Source: Hyphococcus sp. (GTDB lineage Bacteria > Pseudomonadota > Alphaproteobacteria > Caulobacterales > Parvularculaceae). Taken from it: a stretch of DNA of 64,000 bases. Shown in pieces: positions 53,211 through 62,102 of the stretch (position 1 is its first letter; every line of letters begins with the position of its first letter). Location: the NCBI GenBank assembly GCA_028289605.1, contig JANQON010000003.1:62001-126000 (forward strand), read 5' to 3'. The position numbers and the translations under genes are program-made. The notes under the pieces were generated by a model. The model worked only from the letters and a program-made list of their open reading frames with translations. It was not told the origin of the DNA and searched no databases.

Positions 53211-53231
53211 CCGCAGGTGCGAAACCTGCGG
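53211..53231 (-). terminator. Minus-oriented terminator-like hairpin
   Basis: Stem CCGCAGGT / ACCTGCGG with a 5-nt loop. The T-run follows only on the minus strand (the A-run is at 53202-53208), so it would stop leftward transcripts although both flanking genes run rightward. Confidence 0.6.
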
Positions 53232-53306
53232 CCAAGTCATAGGGAGGAAACGCCCAGAATAGGGCGGCAACGACAGGGCCGTTGCGAATCCAGAATAGGA
53301 AATTTT
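53232..53306. ncRNA. Candidate structured intergenic RNA between two opposed terminators
   Basis: 75 nt bounded by a minus-oriented and a plus-oriented terminator, containing a repeated CAGAATAGG and a purine-rich GGGAGGAAACG. No ORF. Either a small RNA or a leader; the strand is undecided. Confidence 0.25.
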
Positions 53307-53330
53307 ATATTGCGGCGCAATATTTTTTTT
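53307..53330 (+). terminator. Intrinsic terminator (plus strand)
   Basis: Perfect 7-bp stem ATATTGC / GCAATAT with a 3-nt loop, followed by seven T. Ends the amidohydrolase transcript or a short RNA before the glycosyltransferase gene. Confidence 0.75.
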
Positions 53331-53416
53331 GCAGTGCAAAAACTTCTTGACATGACTCATCCTGCTTTTTGCGCTTCTTTCCACGCCGAAATCAGCCTCA
53401 GCCTCGCAAAATCCAC

Positions 53417-54607
53417 ATGAAAAAAGACAAAACCGACCCCGTCGAGCCCGAGAGGAAGAAAGGCGCCCTGCGGCGAATTGGCTCGGGCATGGGCCGACTG
53501 ACCCGCGCCAAGGCGAAATTCGACATGCCGACCGTGCGCCAGCATGACACCGGCCTCAAGATCGTTATCGCCACGGACGCCTGGAAACCGCAGTTGAACG
53601 GCGTCGTGCGGACGCTCGATACCCTGGGCCAGATCCTGACGAGCTTCGGCAATGAAGTGCTCTACATCACGCCGAATGAGTTCCGATCGGTGCCGTTGCC
53701 GTCCTACCCGGAAATCCGACTGTCGCTGATGCCCAATCGCAAAGTCGCGAACATGATCAACGAGTTTCAGCCCCATGCCATTCACATCGCGACGGAGGGA
53801 CCGATCGGGCGGGCGGCGCGGCGTTTCTGCAAGCGCCGGGGACATCCCTTTACGACAAGCTTTCACACCCGCTTCGCCGAATATGCGAACGAGCGCTGGA
53901 AGGCGCCGGTGTCCTGGGGCTATGCGGTGCTGAGAGATTTTCACAAGGACGGCGACACCATGATGGTGGCGACGCCCGGTCTGATTGAAGAACTCAAAGA
54001 GCGCGGGTTCTCCAAGATGAAGTTGTGGACTCGCGGCGTCGATTTGGAGCAGTTCGTCCCCGGCGACCGATCCTTGCTCGACCGCCATGAGCGGCCCGTC
54101 TTTCTCTATGTGGGCCGTCTGGCAGTGGAAAAGAGCATTGAGGACTTTCTGGAGCTCGACTTGCCGGGAACGAAAGTCATTGTCGGCGAAGGACCCCAAC
54201 GCGCCGAACTGGAAGAAAAGTACAAAGACGCTGTGTTCGTCGGCCCGAAATACGGGGAAGAGCTGACAACATATTATCAGGGCGCCGATGTATTCGTCTT
54301 TCCTTCACGCACCGATACGTTCGGGCTTGTAAATGTCGAGGCGCTTGCGTGCGGCGTGCCCGTCGCAGCCTATCCCGTCAGAGGACCGCTTGAGATTCTT
54401 GAAGGCGCGCCGGACGGGTGCGGCGCCATGGACGCGGATCTGCGCAAGGCGTGCCTTGCCGCCTGGGAAAAGCGCGACCCGGAGGCTTGCCGGCGCTGGG
54501 CGGAAAATTTCTCATGGGAGGCGGCGACGCGCCAGTTTATCGCTAATCTTGAAACCCCCGGCTTTGATGAAGAGTTCTGGCTGCGCTCCGCCAGGATGCT
54601 GGACTAG
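53417..54607 (+). CDS. GT4-family glycosyltransferase
   Basis: 396 residues from the ATG at 53417. Retaining GT-B fold: N-terminal IVIATDAWKPQLNGVVRTLDTLGQ, FHTRFAEY, then the C-terminal nucleotide-sugar domain FLYVGRLAVEKSIEDFLEL and YQGADVFVFPSRTDTFGLVNVEALACGVPVAAYPVRGPLE with the EX7E motif. The N-terminal pattern matches lipid glycosyltransferases (sulfoquinovosyl/glucuronosyl diacylglycerol or mannosyl type); the sugar and acceptor are not deducible. Confidence 0.9.
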   Translation: MKKDKTDPVEPERKKGALRRIGSGMGRLTRAKAKFDMPTVRQHDTGLKIVIATDAWKPQLNGVVRTLDTLGQILTSFGNEVLYITPNEFRSVPLPSYPEIRLSLMPNRKVANMINEFQPHAIHIATEGPIGRAARRFCKRRGHPFTTSFHTRFAEYANERWKAPVSWGYAVLRDFHKDGDTMMVATPGLIEELKERGFSKMKLWTRGVDLEQFVPGDRSLLDRHERPVFLYVGRLAVEKSIEDFLELDLPGTKVIVGEGPQRAELEEKYKDAVFVGPKYGEELTTYYQGADVFVFPSRTDTFGLVNVEALACGVPVAAYPVRGPLEILEGAPDGCGAMDADLRKACLAAWEKRDPEACRRWAENFSWEAATRQFIANLETPGFDEEFWLRSARMLD

Positions 54608-54727
54608 GCGTCGATAGATAATTCCGATTGAAAATTGCTCTAACGCGCCGTTTTATCGAACAAACCCAAACCTACTTGAATACGCAGGCCGCATATGCGG
54701 CGCCCATGCATGCAAGGAGGTTCTCCA

Positions 54728-55420
54728 GTGATCAATGATTTCATCGCCCAAGCTGTTCCCTCGTCTCGCGACCGAACAAATGGGCCGCGGTCTGGCCTCG
54801 ACGCTTTTCTCACCGGGCCGGGCGGTCTTGCGACCGGCGCGGCGGCTGGCGGTCTGGCGGCGCTGATGCTGGGCGGGGCGAAACCGAAAAAGTTGGCGAA
54901 GAACGCGGTGAAAATCGGCGGCGCGGCGCTGGTCGGCGGTTTGGCGTACAAAGCCTGGCGCGATTGGCGGTCCGGTCAGGCCCAGCAAGCGCCCGGCAAC
55001 CACACGCCCAAACTCCCGCACGCATTTTTTCCGCAGGCGGATGATGAACAACGTAAGCTGACGCGGGCTCTCATGCGGGCCATGATCGCTGCCGCGAACG
55101 CCGACGGAAAAATCACGACCGAAGAGCGCGGTCGGATCGGGCAGCGGCTGATGGAACTCGATGTTGATGTTACCGATCGCGCATTCATCGAACAGGAGAT
55201 CGCGAAGCCTGCGTCCATTGACGACATTGTCCGTGACGCCACGTCGATGGAAGTCGCCGCCGAGCTTTACACAGCGTCGTTGCTGGCGATCGATCCGCCG
55301 AACAAGGCGGAATACGCGTATCTTTCACTGCTCGCAGCGCGCTTGGGGCTGGACGTCGACCTCGTCAACACTATTCATGCGCAGATTGCGGGACCGTCAT
55401 TGCCGCCCGCGGCGGCGTAA
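54728..55420 (+). CDS. DUF533/TerB-like inner-membrane protein
   Basis: 230 residues from a GTG at 54728 with a very strong AAGGAGG 7 nt upstream. Gly/Ala-rich membrane segment (GGLATGAAAGGLAALMLGG...GGAALVGGLAYKAW), linker, then a TerB-like helical domain (RALMRAMIAAANADGKITTEERGRIGQRL, AEYAYLSLLAARLGLDVDLVNTIH) with a calcium-like DGKIT loop. Similar to E. coli YebE. Followed by a 262-nt gap with a perfect hairpin TGTCCCG / CGGGACA at 55468-55484 but no T-run. Confidence 0.85.
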   Translation: MINDFIAQAVPSSRDRTNGPRSGLDAFLTGPGGLATGAAAGGLAALMLGGAKPKKLAKNAVKIGGAALVGGLAYKAWRDWRSGQAQQAPGNHTPKLPHAFFPQADDEQRKLTRALMRAMIAAANADGKITTEERGRIGQRLMELDVDVTDRAFIEQEIAKPASIDDIVRDATSMEVAAELYTASLLAIDPPNKAEYAYLSLLAARLGLDVDLVNTIHAQIAGPSLPPAAA

Positions 55421-55682
55421 GGTCGGACTGCTGCGACCGAAGCCTCACGCAGGCTTTCCTAGACGCTTGTCCCGATCCGGGACAGGCTGCCCCGATGTTA
55501 CGCCCCAATTCGCAACGGCGCAGAACCCGTCCGCCCGCTCCACGTTGTAAAAATCCCGCCGAAGGCGAACAACTGCAAGCGTTTCGTGCGCCGGCGCCAA
55601 GGACCGGCACGGGGCTTGCGAACGTCATTCCTCGTAGACGGCGCGCCGGATGGGCCGGCGCCATCGTTAGCGAGTGTAGACC

Positions 55683-56087
55683 ATGGCAGATTCGCCGCAT
55701 CCGATAGATATCCATGTTGGGCGCCGGCTGCGCGCGCGCCGGCGTTTGTTGGGCCTGACGCAGGAATCGTTGGCCAGCGCAGTCGACATCAAGTTTCAGC
55801 AAATCCAGAAATACGAAAGCGGCGCCAACCGTGTTTCGGCCTCGCGGCTGTGGGCGCTGGCCAAGGCGCTGGACGTGCCCGTTTCTTATTTCTTTGACGG
55901 CATGAACGGCTCGGAACCGAAATTCGAGCACGACCTCACCTCTGAATACAGCTTTGCGCAGCCGCCGGTCGCGGAGATCCTGGACGAAAAGGAAACCATC
56001 GATCTCGTCCGGTACTACTACCAACTCGGGCGTGAGCCGCGCAAACGCCTTCTCGATCTTGCGCGGGCAATGTCCGCCAGCGACTAG
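55683..56087 (+). CDS. XRE-family transcriptional regulator
   Basis: 134 residues. N-terminal Cro/CI-type helix-turn-helix (VGRRLRARRRLLGLTQESLASAVDIKFQQIQKYESGANRVSASRLWALAKALDVPVSYFF), then an acidic middle and a short helical C-terminus (IDLVRYYYQLGREPRKRLLDLARAM) probably for dimerisation. A form common as a single-copy regulator in alphaproteobacteria; targets unknown. Confidence 0.9.
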   Translation: MADSPHPIDIHVGRRLRARRRLLGLTQESLASAVDIKFQQIQKYESGANRVSASRLWALAKALDVPVSYFFDGMNGSEPKFEHDLTSEYSFAQPPVAEILDEKETIDLVRYYYQLGREPRKRLLDLARAMSASD

Positions 56088-56130
56088 ACTTTTTTTGACG
56101 CGTTTTGCTTCGCGCGTTCTTGCACCCGTC

Positions 56131-56154
56131 GGCAGCGATCCTATGATCGCTGCC
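56131..56154 (+). promoter_or_regulatory. Perfect hairpin abutting the hisN start codon
   Basis: Stem GGCAGCGATC / GATCGCTGCC (10 bp) with loop CTAT, ending 1 nt before the ATG at 56156. It occupies the place of the ribosome-binding site, of which none is seen, so it could limit translation initiation. Confidence 0.6.
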
Positions 56155-56155
56155 G

Positions 56156-56965
56156 ATGTCTTTATCCGATGACGAAATCAAAGACCTGACCGCGTTCGCC
56201 AATCGCCTTGCTGATGCGGCCCGGGCGCAGACCCTGCCGCGCTTTCGGGCCGGCGGCGCGGTCTTTAACAAGGCCGGTCCCTGGTATGACCCGGTGACGG
56301 ACGCTGATCGCGAAGCTGAACGCGTCATCGCCGACATGATCGCAAAGATGTATCCGGCCCATGGCGTGATCGGCGAAGAGTTCGGCGAGCGCCCCGGGGA
56401 GAGCGCGTTCCGTTGGATTGTCGATCCGGTTGACGGTACCCGCGCGTTTGTGTGCGGCAGCGCCACATGGGCGACGCTGATCGCCCTGGAATACGAACAG
56501 ACGCCGGTGATCGGCGTCATCGATCAACCGTACACCGATGAAAGGTGGATCGCGGTCGACGGCGATGTCCGTTTCGTGCGCGCAGGACAGTCGCGCGCCT
56601 GCGCCGTCAGCGGAGAGGAAGACCTCGCTAAAGCTCGAATTTCGACCACCGATCCGCGCATCGACGGTTATATGGACGAAGCCGCGGTCGCCGCATTTGC
56701 GCGATTGGCGGCCGCCTCCCGCGTCGCCCGTTTCAGCCTCGACGCCTACGCCTACGCTCTGTTGGCGCTGGGCGAGTTGGATGTTGTGGCCGAGACCTCG
56801 CTGCAGCTTCACGACTATGCGGCGGTGCGCCCCGTGGTGGAAGCCGCCGGCGGCGTGGTCACCAACTGGCGCGGAGAGCCGCTGGGAACCGATGACAACG
56901 GCGAGATCCTGGCGGCGGCGAGTCCGGCGTTGCACAGCGCGGCGCTGGAGGTATTGGCCCGCTAG
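56156..56965 (+). CDS. hisN: Inositol-monophosphatase-fold phosphatase, probable histidinol-phosphatase HisN
   Basis: 269 residues. Metal-binding motifs GEEFGERPG and WIVDPVDGTRAFVCGSATWATLIAL, and a C-terminal HDYAAVRPVVEAAGG. The DGTRAF...G signature and length match the HisN type that dephosphorylates histidinol phosphate in actinobacteria and alphaproteobacteria, rather than SuhB (a separate SuhB-like gene lies at 63362). Its end overlaps the convergent membrane protein gene by 4 nt. Confidence 0.87.
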   Translation: MSLSDDEIKDLTAFANRLADAARAQTLPRFRAGGAVFNKAGPWYDPVTDADREAERVIADMIAKMYPAHGVIGEEFGERPGESAFRWIVDPVDGTRAFVCGSATWATLIALEYEQTPVIGVIDQPYTDERWIAVDGDVRFVRAGQSRACAVSGEEDLAKARISTTDPRIDGYMDEAAVAAFARLAAASRVARFSLDAYAYALLALGELDVVAETSLQLHDYAAVRPVVEAAGGVVTNWRGEPLGTDDNGEILAAASPALHSAALEVLAR

Positions 56966-57672
56966 CGGTCTGCAAATCGCGCGTTCCAAGCGTTTGCACT
57001 CACCCCGAAAACGATCAGCCACAAGGTGAGGCTCACATAGGCGAGCGCATTGGCCGCGACATAGGCGGGGAACATCAAATCGGAAAGCGTCGGCGCCAGA
57101 TAGATGGACGCGGCGCCGACGACAGCGCCGATCGAGGCCAGAACTCCATATCCGGCGAGCGCCCGCGGGATCAATCTGCCGGCGAATAACAGGGCGAACC
57201 CGATGGCGGCGCCGATTGAGGACGCAATCAATCCCCAGTGAAAGAAATCGAAATTGAAATCCTGGAGGCGCTGAGCGGCGTCGGCGAGGCGCGCCGATGC
57301 GTTCCCGTCGTCGGATCGGCCGCTCACGTCAGCTAAGACCCGATAGGCAACGAAGAGGCCGGCGCCGGCGAATCCCGCCGCTGCGAGACGGCAAAGTCCG
57401 GCGACAAGCGCCAGCGCCGGACTCACGGGGCGTAGTAGGACAAAGAAACCGACGGCCAGCAATATCGTAAGCGCCGCTTCGGCGGCGTCGGACACCATCG
57501 CGACGGTCAACGCCGCGGCGAACGCATCGAAACCGTCGAGGGCCGCCGCGCTCAATGCGTCGCCGCCGAGAGCGGAGGCTTCAAAGGCCGCCAACGCGAG
57601 GGCCAGCAGCATGCCGGCGCCGATGGCGCGGGCGAGTCTTTTGTGACCTGCCGGGTTCTCGATCATGCCCAT
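56962..57672 (-). CDS. DUF4386-like multi-pass membrane protein
   Basis: 236 residues with about six or seven hydrophobic helices (AIGAGMLLALALAAF, LTILLAVGFFVLL, GLIASSIGAAIGFALLF, ANALAYVSLTLWLIVFGV) and the layout of DUF4386 proteins, including a DAAQRLQDFNFDFFHWGL block. Function unknown. Confidence 0.7.
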   Translation of the reverse strand: MGMIENPAGHKRLARAIGAGMLLALALAAFEASALGGDALSAAALDGFDAFAAALTVAMVSDAAEAALTILLAVGFFVLLRPVSPALALVAGLCRLAAAGFAGAGLFVAYRVLADVSGRSDDGNASARLADAAQRLQDFNFDFFHWGLIASSIGAAIGFALLFAGRLIPRALAGYGVLASIGAVVGAASIYLAPTLSDLMFPAYVAANALAYVSLTLWLIVFGVSANAWNARFADR

Positions 57673-57767
57673 AAACTGGCCCCTCCGTTTTCGCGAAGGT
57701 ATCGGCGCACGGGACGAGCCACAATGCGGTTGGCCGCGCGGCCCCGGCGATCCGTCGACAAAAAGCC

Positions 57768-58682
57768 CTACGCCGCCGCTTCAAAGAAATCGTCGACTTT
57801 CTCCCAGAACGCGTCGCGATATTCGTCGCGCTCCATCATGATTTCATGGAGGGCTTCTTCGACGATGATCTGGTCAATGAGCGGGCTTTGAGCCGCGATG
57901 GCCGCATGGTCGGCGCCGTCGATGCGCCGCTCATCGCCCGCCGAGATAATGCGTATAGGAATTTTCAGCGGGTCAAAGAAATCAGCTGCATGGATCAACT
58001 TCGTTGCACGCATGGCTTCGTTGACCCACCCGAATGTCGGCGACGTTCTGGCGGCGGCCGGTTCGGCCTCCTGCAGGTCGCGAAAGCGCCCATGACGCGT
58101 CCTGTCGGTTGTGAACATGTTGCCTTCGAACAGGCGCGCATCGTCATTCTTGCGCGACACCGGCGCGTTGCCGGCCCCGAGCGCCGCAGCCGCGCTCGCC
58201 GCCGCGCCGAGCAGCACGTTCTGCGCCGGCGGAAAGAGACGGGTCATCGGCGCGCAGAGAACGGCGCGGTCAAACCCCTCATAGCCCTGCCCCAGCAGCA
58301 ACAGCGCCGGCAATCCGCCCATGGAATGGGTGAGGAGGAAACATCGTCCGGGAAAGCGCGCGGCGACGGGGCCTTCGCGAAACGCTTTCAGATCGCCGGC
58401 GAGGCGATCGAAATAGCCGGGCCAGCCTTTCGGAAAATCAGACAGGCCCTGACCGCGCCAATCCATAATCGCCACATTGAAACCGCGTCCGCGCAGATCG
58501 TCGGCGACTTCGAAGTATTTTTCGATAAATTCCGACCAACCGGGCGCAACGATAACTGTGTCGCGCGCATCCGGCGACGGGAAAAACGCAGTTCGCAGTC
58601 TGGCGCCGTCGGCTGCGGCAAACTCACCGGCTTCCGCATCTGCCGGCGTCGGATTAGAGGCGACGGAAATGAACCGCGTCAT
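57768..58682 (-). CDS. Lysophospholipase/monoacylglycerol-lipase-like alpha/beta hydrolase
   Basis: 304 residues from the ATG at 58682, overlapping the SCP2 stop (ATGA). APGWSEFIEKYFEVADDLRGRGFNVAIMDWRGQGLS and the elbow LTHSMGGLPALLLL give the Ser nucleophile; ISAGDERRIDGADH and ALHEIMMERDE fit the acid and histidine region. Resembles PldB-type lipases that act on membrane lipid fragments. Last gene of a three-gene operon. Confidence 0.87.
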   Translation of the reverse strand: MTRFISVASNPTPADAEAGEFAAADGARLRTAFFPSPDARDTVIVAPGWSEFIEKYFEVADDLRGRGFNVAIMDWRGQGLSDFPKGWPGYFDRLAGDLKAFREGPVAARFPGRCFLLTHSMGGLPALLLLGQGYEGFDRAVLCAPMTRLFPPAQNVLLGAAASAAAALGAGNAPVSRKNDDARLFEGNMFTTDRTRHGRFRDLQEAEPAAARTSPTFGWVNEAMRATKLIHAADFFDPLKIPIRIISAGDERRIDGADHAAIAAQSPLIDQIIVEEALHEIMMERDEYRDAFWEKVDDFFEAAA

Positions 58683-58975
58683 CAGCTTGAAAGCTTCAGG
58701 CGCGCCATGACGCTCATATCGCCGGCGATCACAAGGCGCCCGTTGATGACGGCGTTTTCGACGGCGCGTTTGGATGCAACGACGCGCAGCATGACGTCGC
58801 TTGGTCCGCGCCATACGCTGTCCGCTGGCGCCGGCGCAGCCTCGCTGGTCTTCGGAGGCGTCGTTCGTCCATCGATAAACACCGGCGCGCCGCCGTCGGG
58901 CCGCAATTCGAGAACGGCCCCGAACGGCGTCTGAAACGTCTTCGCCGCCGCCTCCGCCAGGGACGCCTTGGTCAT
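58682..58975 (-). CDS. SCP2 sterol-transfer-like domain protein
   Basis: 97 residues consisting only of an SCP2-like lipid-binding domain: GAVLELRPDGGAPVFIDGRTTPP, AVENAVINGRLVIAGDMSVMARL. Such small proteins bind acyl chains or isoprenoid lipids. The start overlaps the preceding methyltransferase stop (ATGA) and its stop overlaps the hydrolase start, so all three are translationally coupled. Confidence 0.87.
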   Translation of the reverse strand: MTKASLAEAAAKTFQTPFGAVLELRPDGGAPVFIDGRTTPPKTSEAAPAPADSVWRGPSDVMLRVVASKRAVENAVINGRLVIAGDMSVMARLKLSS

Positions 58976-59877
58976 TCGTAAAGAGCGCCGTCGGCGGCGA
59001 TCGGTTTAACAAAGCGCAACGTCATGCGGTCGCTTTCGCCGATGGCGTCATATTTTGCGCGATCGAAATCCGGATCTTCCTGGCCGCGAATCTCCGAAGA
59101 GCGCCGTGACGGCGGAAGGGTCCAGACCCCGAAAGGATGGTCTTTGGTGTCGGCCGGATTGGCGTTGATTTCGGAAGACCGGTCGAATTCAAAGCCCGCG
59201 CCCTCGGCGAGTGCGATCGCGTCATCCGTATAGGAATAGCCTGACGAGCCGTCGCGCGGCAGTTCCGGATCCGCGCCGTCGGCGCGGTGTTCGACGACGC
59301 CAAGAACGCCGCCCGGCTTCAACGCGTCGTAGAACGACTGAAACACGGCTTCGGCGTTGCCGCGGCCCTGCCAGCTATGGACGTTGCGGAACGTGACAAC
59401 GGCGTCGGCCGAACCCGCAGGCGCAATTGGCGCGTCGACGCCGAGCGCGGTCAGTTCGATCGCGCCGTAAATCTCAGGCTGATCGATGTAATTCGTTCGA
59501 TAAGAATCCAGCGCCGACACCACCCGTTCGCTGGCGCCCTCCGGATTCCAGCTTGCGGCGTAAAGCTTCCCGCCGCCTTCCTTCAGATATGGCGCAATCA
59601 CTTTCGTGTACCAGCCGCCGCCGGGATAGGCCTCGACGACCGTCATGTCCGGCTCGATTCCAAAGAACAGGAGTGTTTCCTTCGGATGGCGGGCGGCGTC
59701 GCGGGCGCGCTCTTCATCGGAGCGATGGTCGCCGGCGAGCACTGCGTCGAGGATGTCTCCCGGCGCGGGCGCGGACGCTTCGGCCGCCGCTTCGTCCGGA
59801 GCTTGCGTTTCCGCTTGCTCGCCGCAAGCCGCCAACATCAACAGCGCGAACGGCGCCGCAATTCGCCAAGTCGTCAT
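58972..59877 (-). CDS. Predicted lipoprotein/periplasmic SAM-methyltransferase-fold protein
   Basis: 301 residues from the ATG at 59877 (GGAG 7 nt upstream). Lipobox Cys in LMLAACGEQ, an Ala/Glu linker, then a methyltransferase fold (ETLLFFGIEPDMTVVEAYPGGGWYTKVIAPYL, DAVVTFRNVHSW, FYDALKPGGVLGVVEHR). A methyltransferase fold outside the cytoplasm would have no SAM, so it may bind another ligand or be an evolved scaffold. The family is widespread in alphaproteobacteria; function unknown. Confidence 0.83.
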   Translation of the reverse strand: MTTWRIAAPFALLMLAACGEQAETQAPDEAAAEASAPAPGDILDAVLAGDHRSDEERARDAARHPKETLLFFGIEPDMTVVEAYPGGGWYTKVIAPYLKEGGGKLYAASWNPEGASERVVSALDSYRTNYIDQPEIYGAIELTALGVDAPIAPAGSADAVVTFRNVHSWQGRGNAEAVFQSFYDALKPGGVLGVVEHRADGADPELPRDGSSGYSYTDDAIALAEGAGFEFDRSSEINANPADTKDHPFGVWTLPPSRRSSEIRGQEDPDFDRAKYDAIGESDRMTLRFVKPIAADGALYE

Positions 59878-59957
59878 CAAGATACTCCCTCAATATGGAT
59901 CGCCGACGCATAGCATGGATCGGCGCAACGTCCATATCATAGGCGCGTGAAGAACGG

Positions 59958-61955
59958 CTATGCGCCAAATCTGGCGCTGAAAAAATGGATCAGCCAGCGT
60001 TCGCCGTCGTCGCGCTTGGTGGCGCACATGATGAGGTCTCCGTCGGTGCGAATATTGACGAGGCCGTAGACGTTTTTGTCCATAATGCGCGCCCGTCGCA
60101 GGCGCTCTCTTGGATACTGAACATCGATGACCCCGGCGGGCCGGCGGGTATAGACCGTGGCGCGCGTGCCGAGATTGGCCTCGCTTGCTTCAAGCGCTTC
60201 CAGGCGCGGCTGCTCGCGGTCGCGGGCCGCGTCTTTGATGTCGTCCCTGTCGTCGGATGAGGCGTTGTCGCCGAGATTGTCGATCGCCTGCCAGTCGCTT
60301 TCGTTCATGAACTCGCTGCGGGCGAACTCCTCCACCGGCTTGCCCAACACTGTCGCATCGGTTCCCGCCGCGCCCAGATTTCTGACCTCGATCCGGTTGA
60401 TTTCGCCGAGAAGCACGCTGCGCTCAATCTCCGTCATGTAGATCAACGGCGTGATCACCTTGTCCTGATCGGGCGACAGCTCAAGATGGCCGGACAGCGC
60501 GCTGGCGGCGACAATTTCCGGCCGCGGATGGGCGTGTCCCTCATTGTCGCCGGACGAAATGACCGTCGCCGCCGCATTGACTTCCTTCAGGAATTTGAAT
60601 GACACGTCGTGGCTGCCGTGGTGACAGGCTTTCGCGACGTCGCAGGCCCATTCGTCCATATGGTCGCCGAAGCACTCGTCGATCCAGTTCATGCTCGCGG
60701 TATTGAGATCGCCGGTCATCAAAATGCGCGCATCGCCAAAATCAAACCGTAGGCATACGGAGTGACCGTTTGTGTTGATGCTCTTGCGATTCCGTCCCGG
60801 CGTTAAATCCGGCAGCGCCGGCTGGCCGTTGTTGTCGAGAAATACGGGGCCGACGATCTTGATGGCGCAACCGCCTTCGCTTGACAGTTCGGGCAGGGTC
60901 CCGGCGCCGGCGTCCGCTTTGTCGATGCCGATCCGGACGAATTCCGTGTCGGCGTCGTTGTCGAGCACGGCTTTCACAAAGCGCCGCCACCACTGATCGC
61001 GCGAACTGAAGTTAACGCCGTCAGGCGACGTTCCGTTGACCCGCGCTGTCGCATCGGCCCGGTCGCCCATCAGCGTGACAAACGCGTCGCGCCCGTCGAC
61101 TGCGGCGCGCGGCCCAAGACCTTCTTCCTCCACGGCGCCGGGGAACCGCGCGAGGCCTGGATGTCCGAATTTTGCGATCGCCACGTCGATGCAATCGAGC
61201 TCTTCGCGAGCGGCGAGATCCATGTCGACAAGGTCGCGCAAACCGCCATAGTGGTCCGCATCGCTGTGAGAGGCGATCATCCAGTCAAGATCGATGCGCC
61301 AATGTCCGTAGTCTGAGAAAAATTTCCAGTCGACAAAGTCTGCAGCATTTTTCCCGGTCATCTGCTTTTCGCGTTCAAGCCCGCCGTCGATCAGCATATG
61401 CGCGCCGTTCGGAAACCGGGTCAGCACGCCGTCGCCCTGGCCGACATCGATAATGTAGATCTCAAGCAGCGCCGCGGACGTCAAACGGTTTTCATCGATG
61501 TCGCCAAACAGTCCCCGCGCGCGAACACGCGCGGTTCCATTGTCGCGTTTGATGATCTGAACCGGGTCGCCCCACAGAAGATCGGCGCTGTCGCCCGAGG
61601 ACAGGATGAGGGACGCCTCAAAGTCGTCGTCTTCAAGCGGACGGTTCGGCGGGCGCACGCGATCGACAAACGCCAATTCAACGAGATGAGCGGTGTTCAC
61701 AAATCCGGTCGCGCCGGCGGCGGCGGCGGCGGTAAAGGCGCCGTCGCCAATGCCGCCCGGCAAGTCGATGTCGTCGCCCCAGGCGAGCTCGGCGAGGACG
61801 GCGCCGCCGGGATCGGCGGCGTCCAGCAACGGGGTCCGAAAGTCGCGCCTGAATTCAGCCTGGGCGCGTTTGGCGGCGGCCCGGCCGGCATTGGCGCTCA
61901 CGGAAAAAAAGAGCGCAGAATCCTCGCTCCACGCACGGATCGATCCTTGCGGCAT
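59958..61955 (-). CDS. Large ComEC/Rec2-like metallo-beta-lactamase-fold protein, stand-alone
   Basis: 665 residues from the ATG at 61955; longer in-frame starts add a basic low-complexity leader. Residues ~1-170 form an unassigned N-terminal region with an SH3-like stretch. A ComEC-type MBL domain follows: DVGQGDGVLTRFPNGAHMLIDGG, zinc motif ASHSDADHYGG, MTGDLN, KACHHGSHD, VISSGDN. The C-terminal ~200 residues are charged, with a repair-like YTRRPAGVIDVQYP and VRTDG-type end. No membrane segments, so it is not the DNA-uptake channel. Substrate unknown; a nuclease or phosphodiesterase is possible. Confidence 0.8.
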   Translation of the reverse strand: MPQGSIRAWSEDSALFFSVSANAGRAAAKRAQAEFRRDFRTPLLDAADPGGAVLAELAWGDDIDLPGGIGDGAFTAAAAAGATGFVNTAHLVELAFVDRVRPPNRPLEDDDFEASLILSSGDSADLLWGDPVQIIKRDNGTARVRARGLFGDIDENRLTSAALLEIYIIDVGQGDGVLTRFPNGAHMLIDGGLEREKQMTGKNAADFVDWKFFSDYGHWRIDLDWMIASHSDADHYGGLRDLVDMDLAAREELDCIDVAIAKFGHPGLARFPGAVEEEGLGPRAAVDGRDAFVTLMGDRADATARVNGTSPDGVNFSSRDQWWRRFVKAVLDNDADTEFVRIGIDKADAGAGTLPELSSEGGCAIKIVGPVFLDNNGQPALPDLTPGRNRKSINTNGHSVCLRFDFGDARILMTGDLNTASMNWIDECFGDHMDEWACDVAKACHHGSHDVSFKFLKEVNAAATVISSGDNEGHAHPRPEIVAASALSGHLELSPDQDKVITPLIYMTEIERSVLLGEINRIEVRNLGAAGTDATVLGKPVEEFARSEFMNESDWQAIDNLGDNASSDDRDDIKDAARDREQPRLEALEASEANLGTRATVYTRRPAGVIDVQYPRERLRRARIMDKNVYGLVNIRTDGDLIMCATKRDDGERWLIHFFSARFGA

Positions 61956-62102
61956 GACCTGTCTCCCCACATCGACGGCGTGATCTGCGCGCCGGCCGCC
62001 GCAACTATAGCGTGTTCGGGGCGCCCAATAAATGAGAATCCGTCCGGAAATTCGCCGCCGCCCAGGCTTGAAACCCGGGCGGAAAGCCATAAGTCACCCT
62101 GT

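Noticed and set aside
55468..55484. Terminator after the DUF533 gene
   Set aside because: The TGTCCCG/CGGGACA stem is perfect but has no U-tract on either side.
57846..58934. 362-codon open frame antisense to the lipase/SCP2 genes
   Set aside because: Low-complexity basic translation; the minus-strand genes have clear catalytic motifs and coupled starts.
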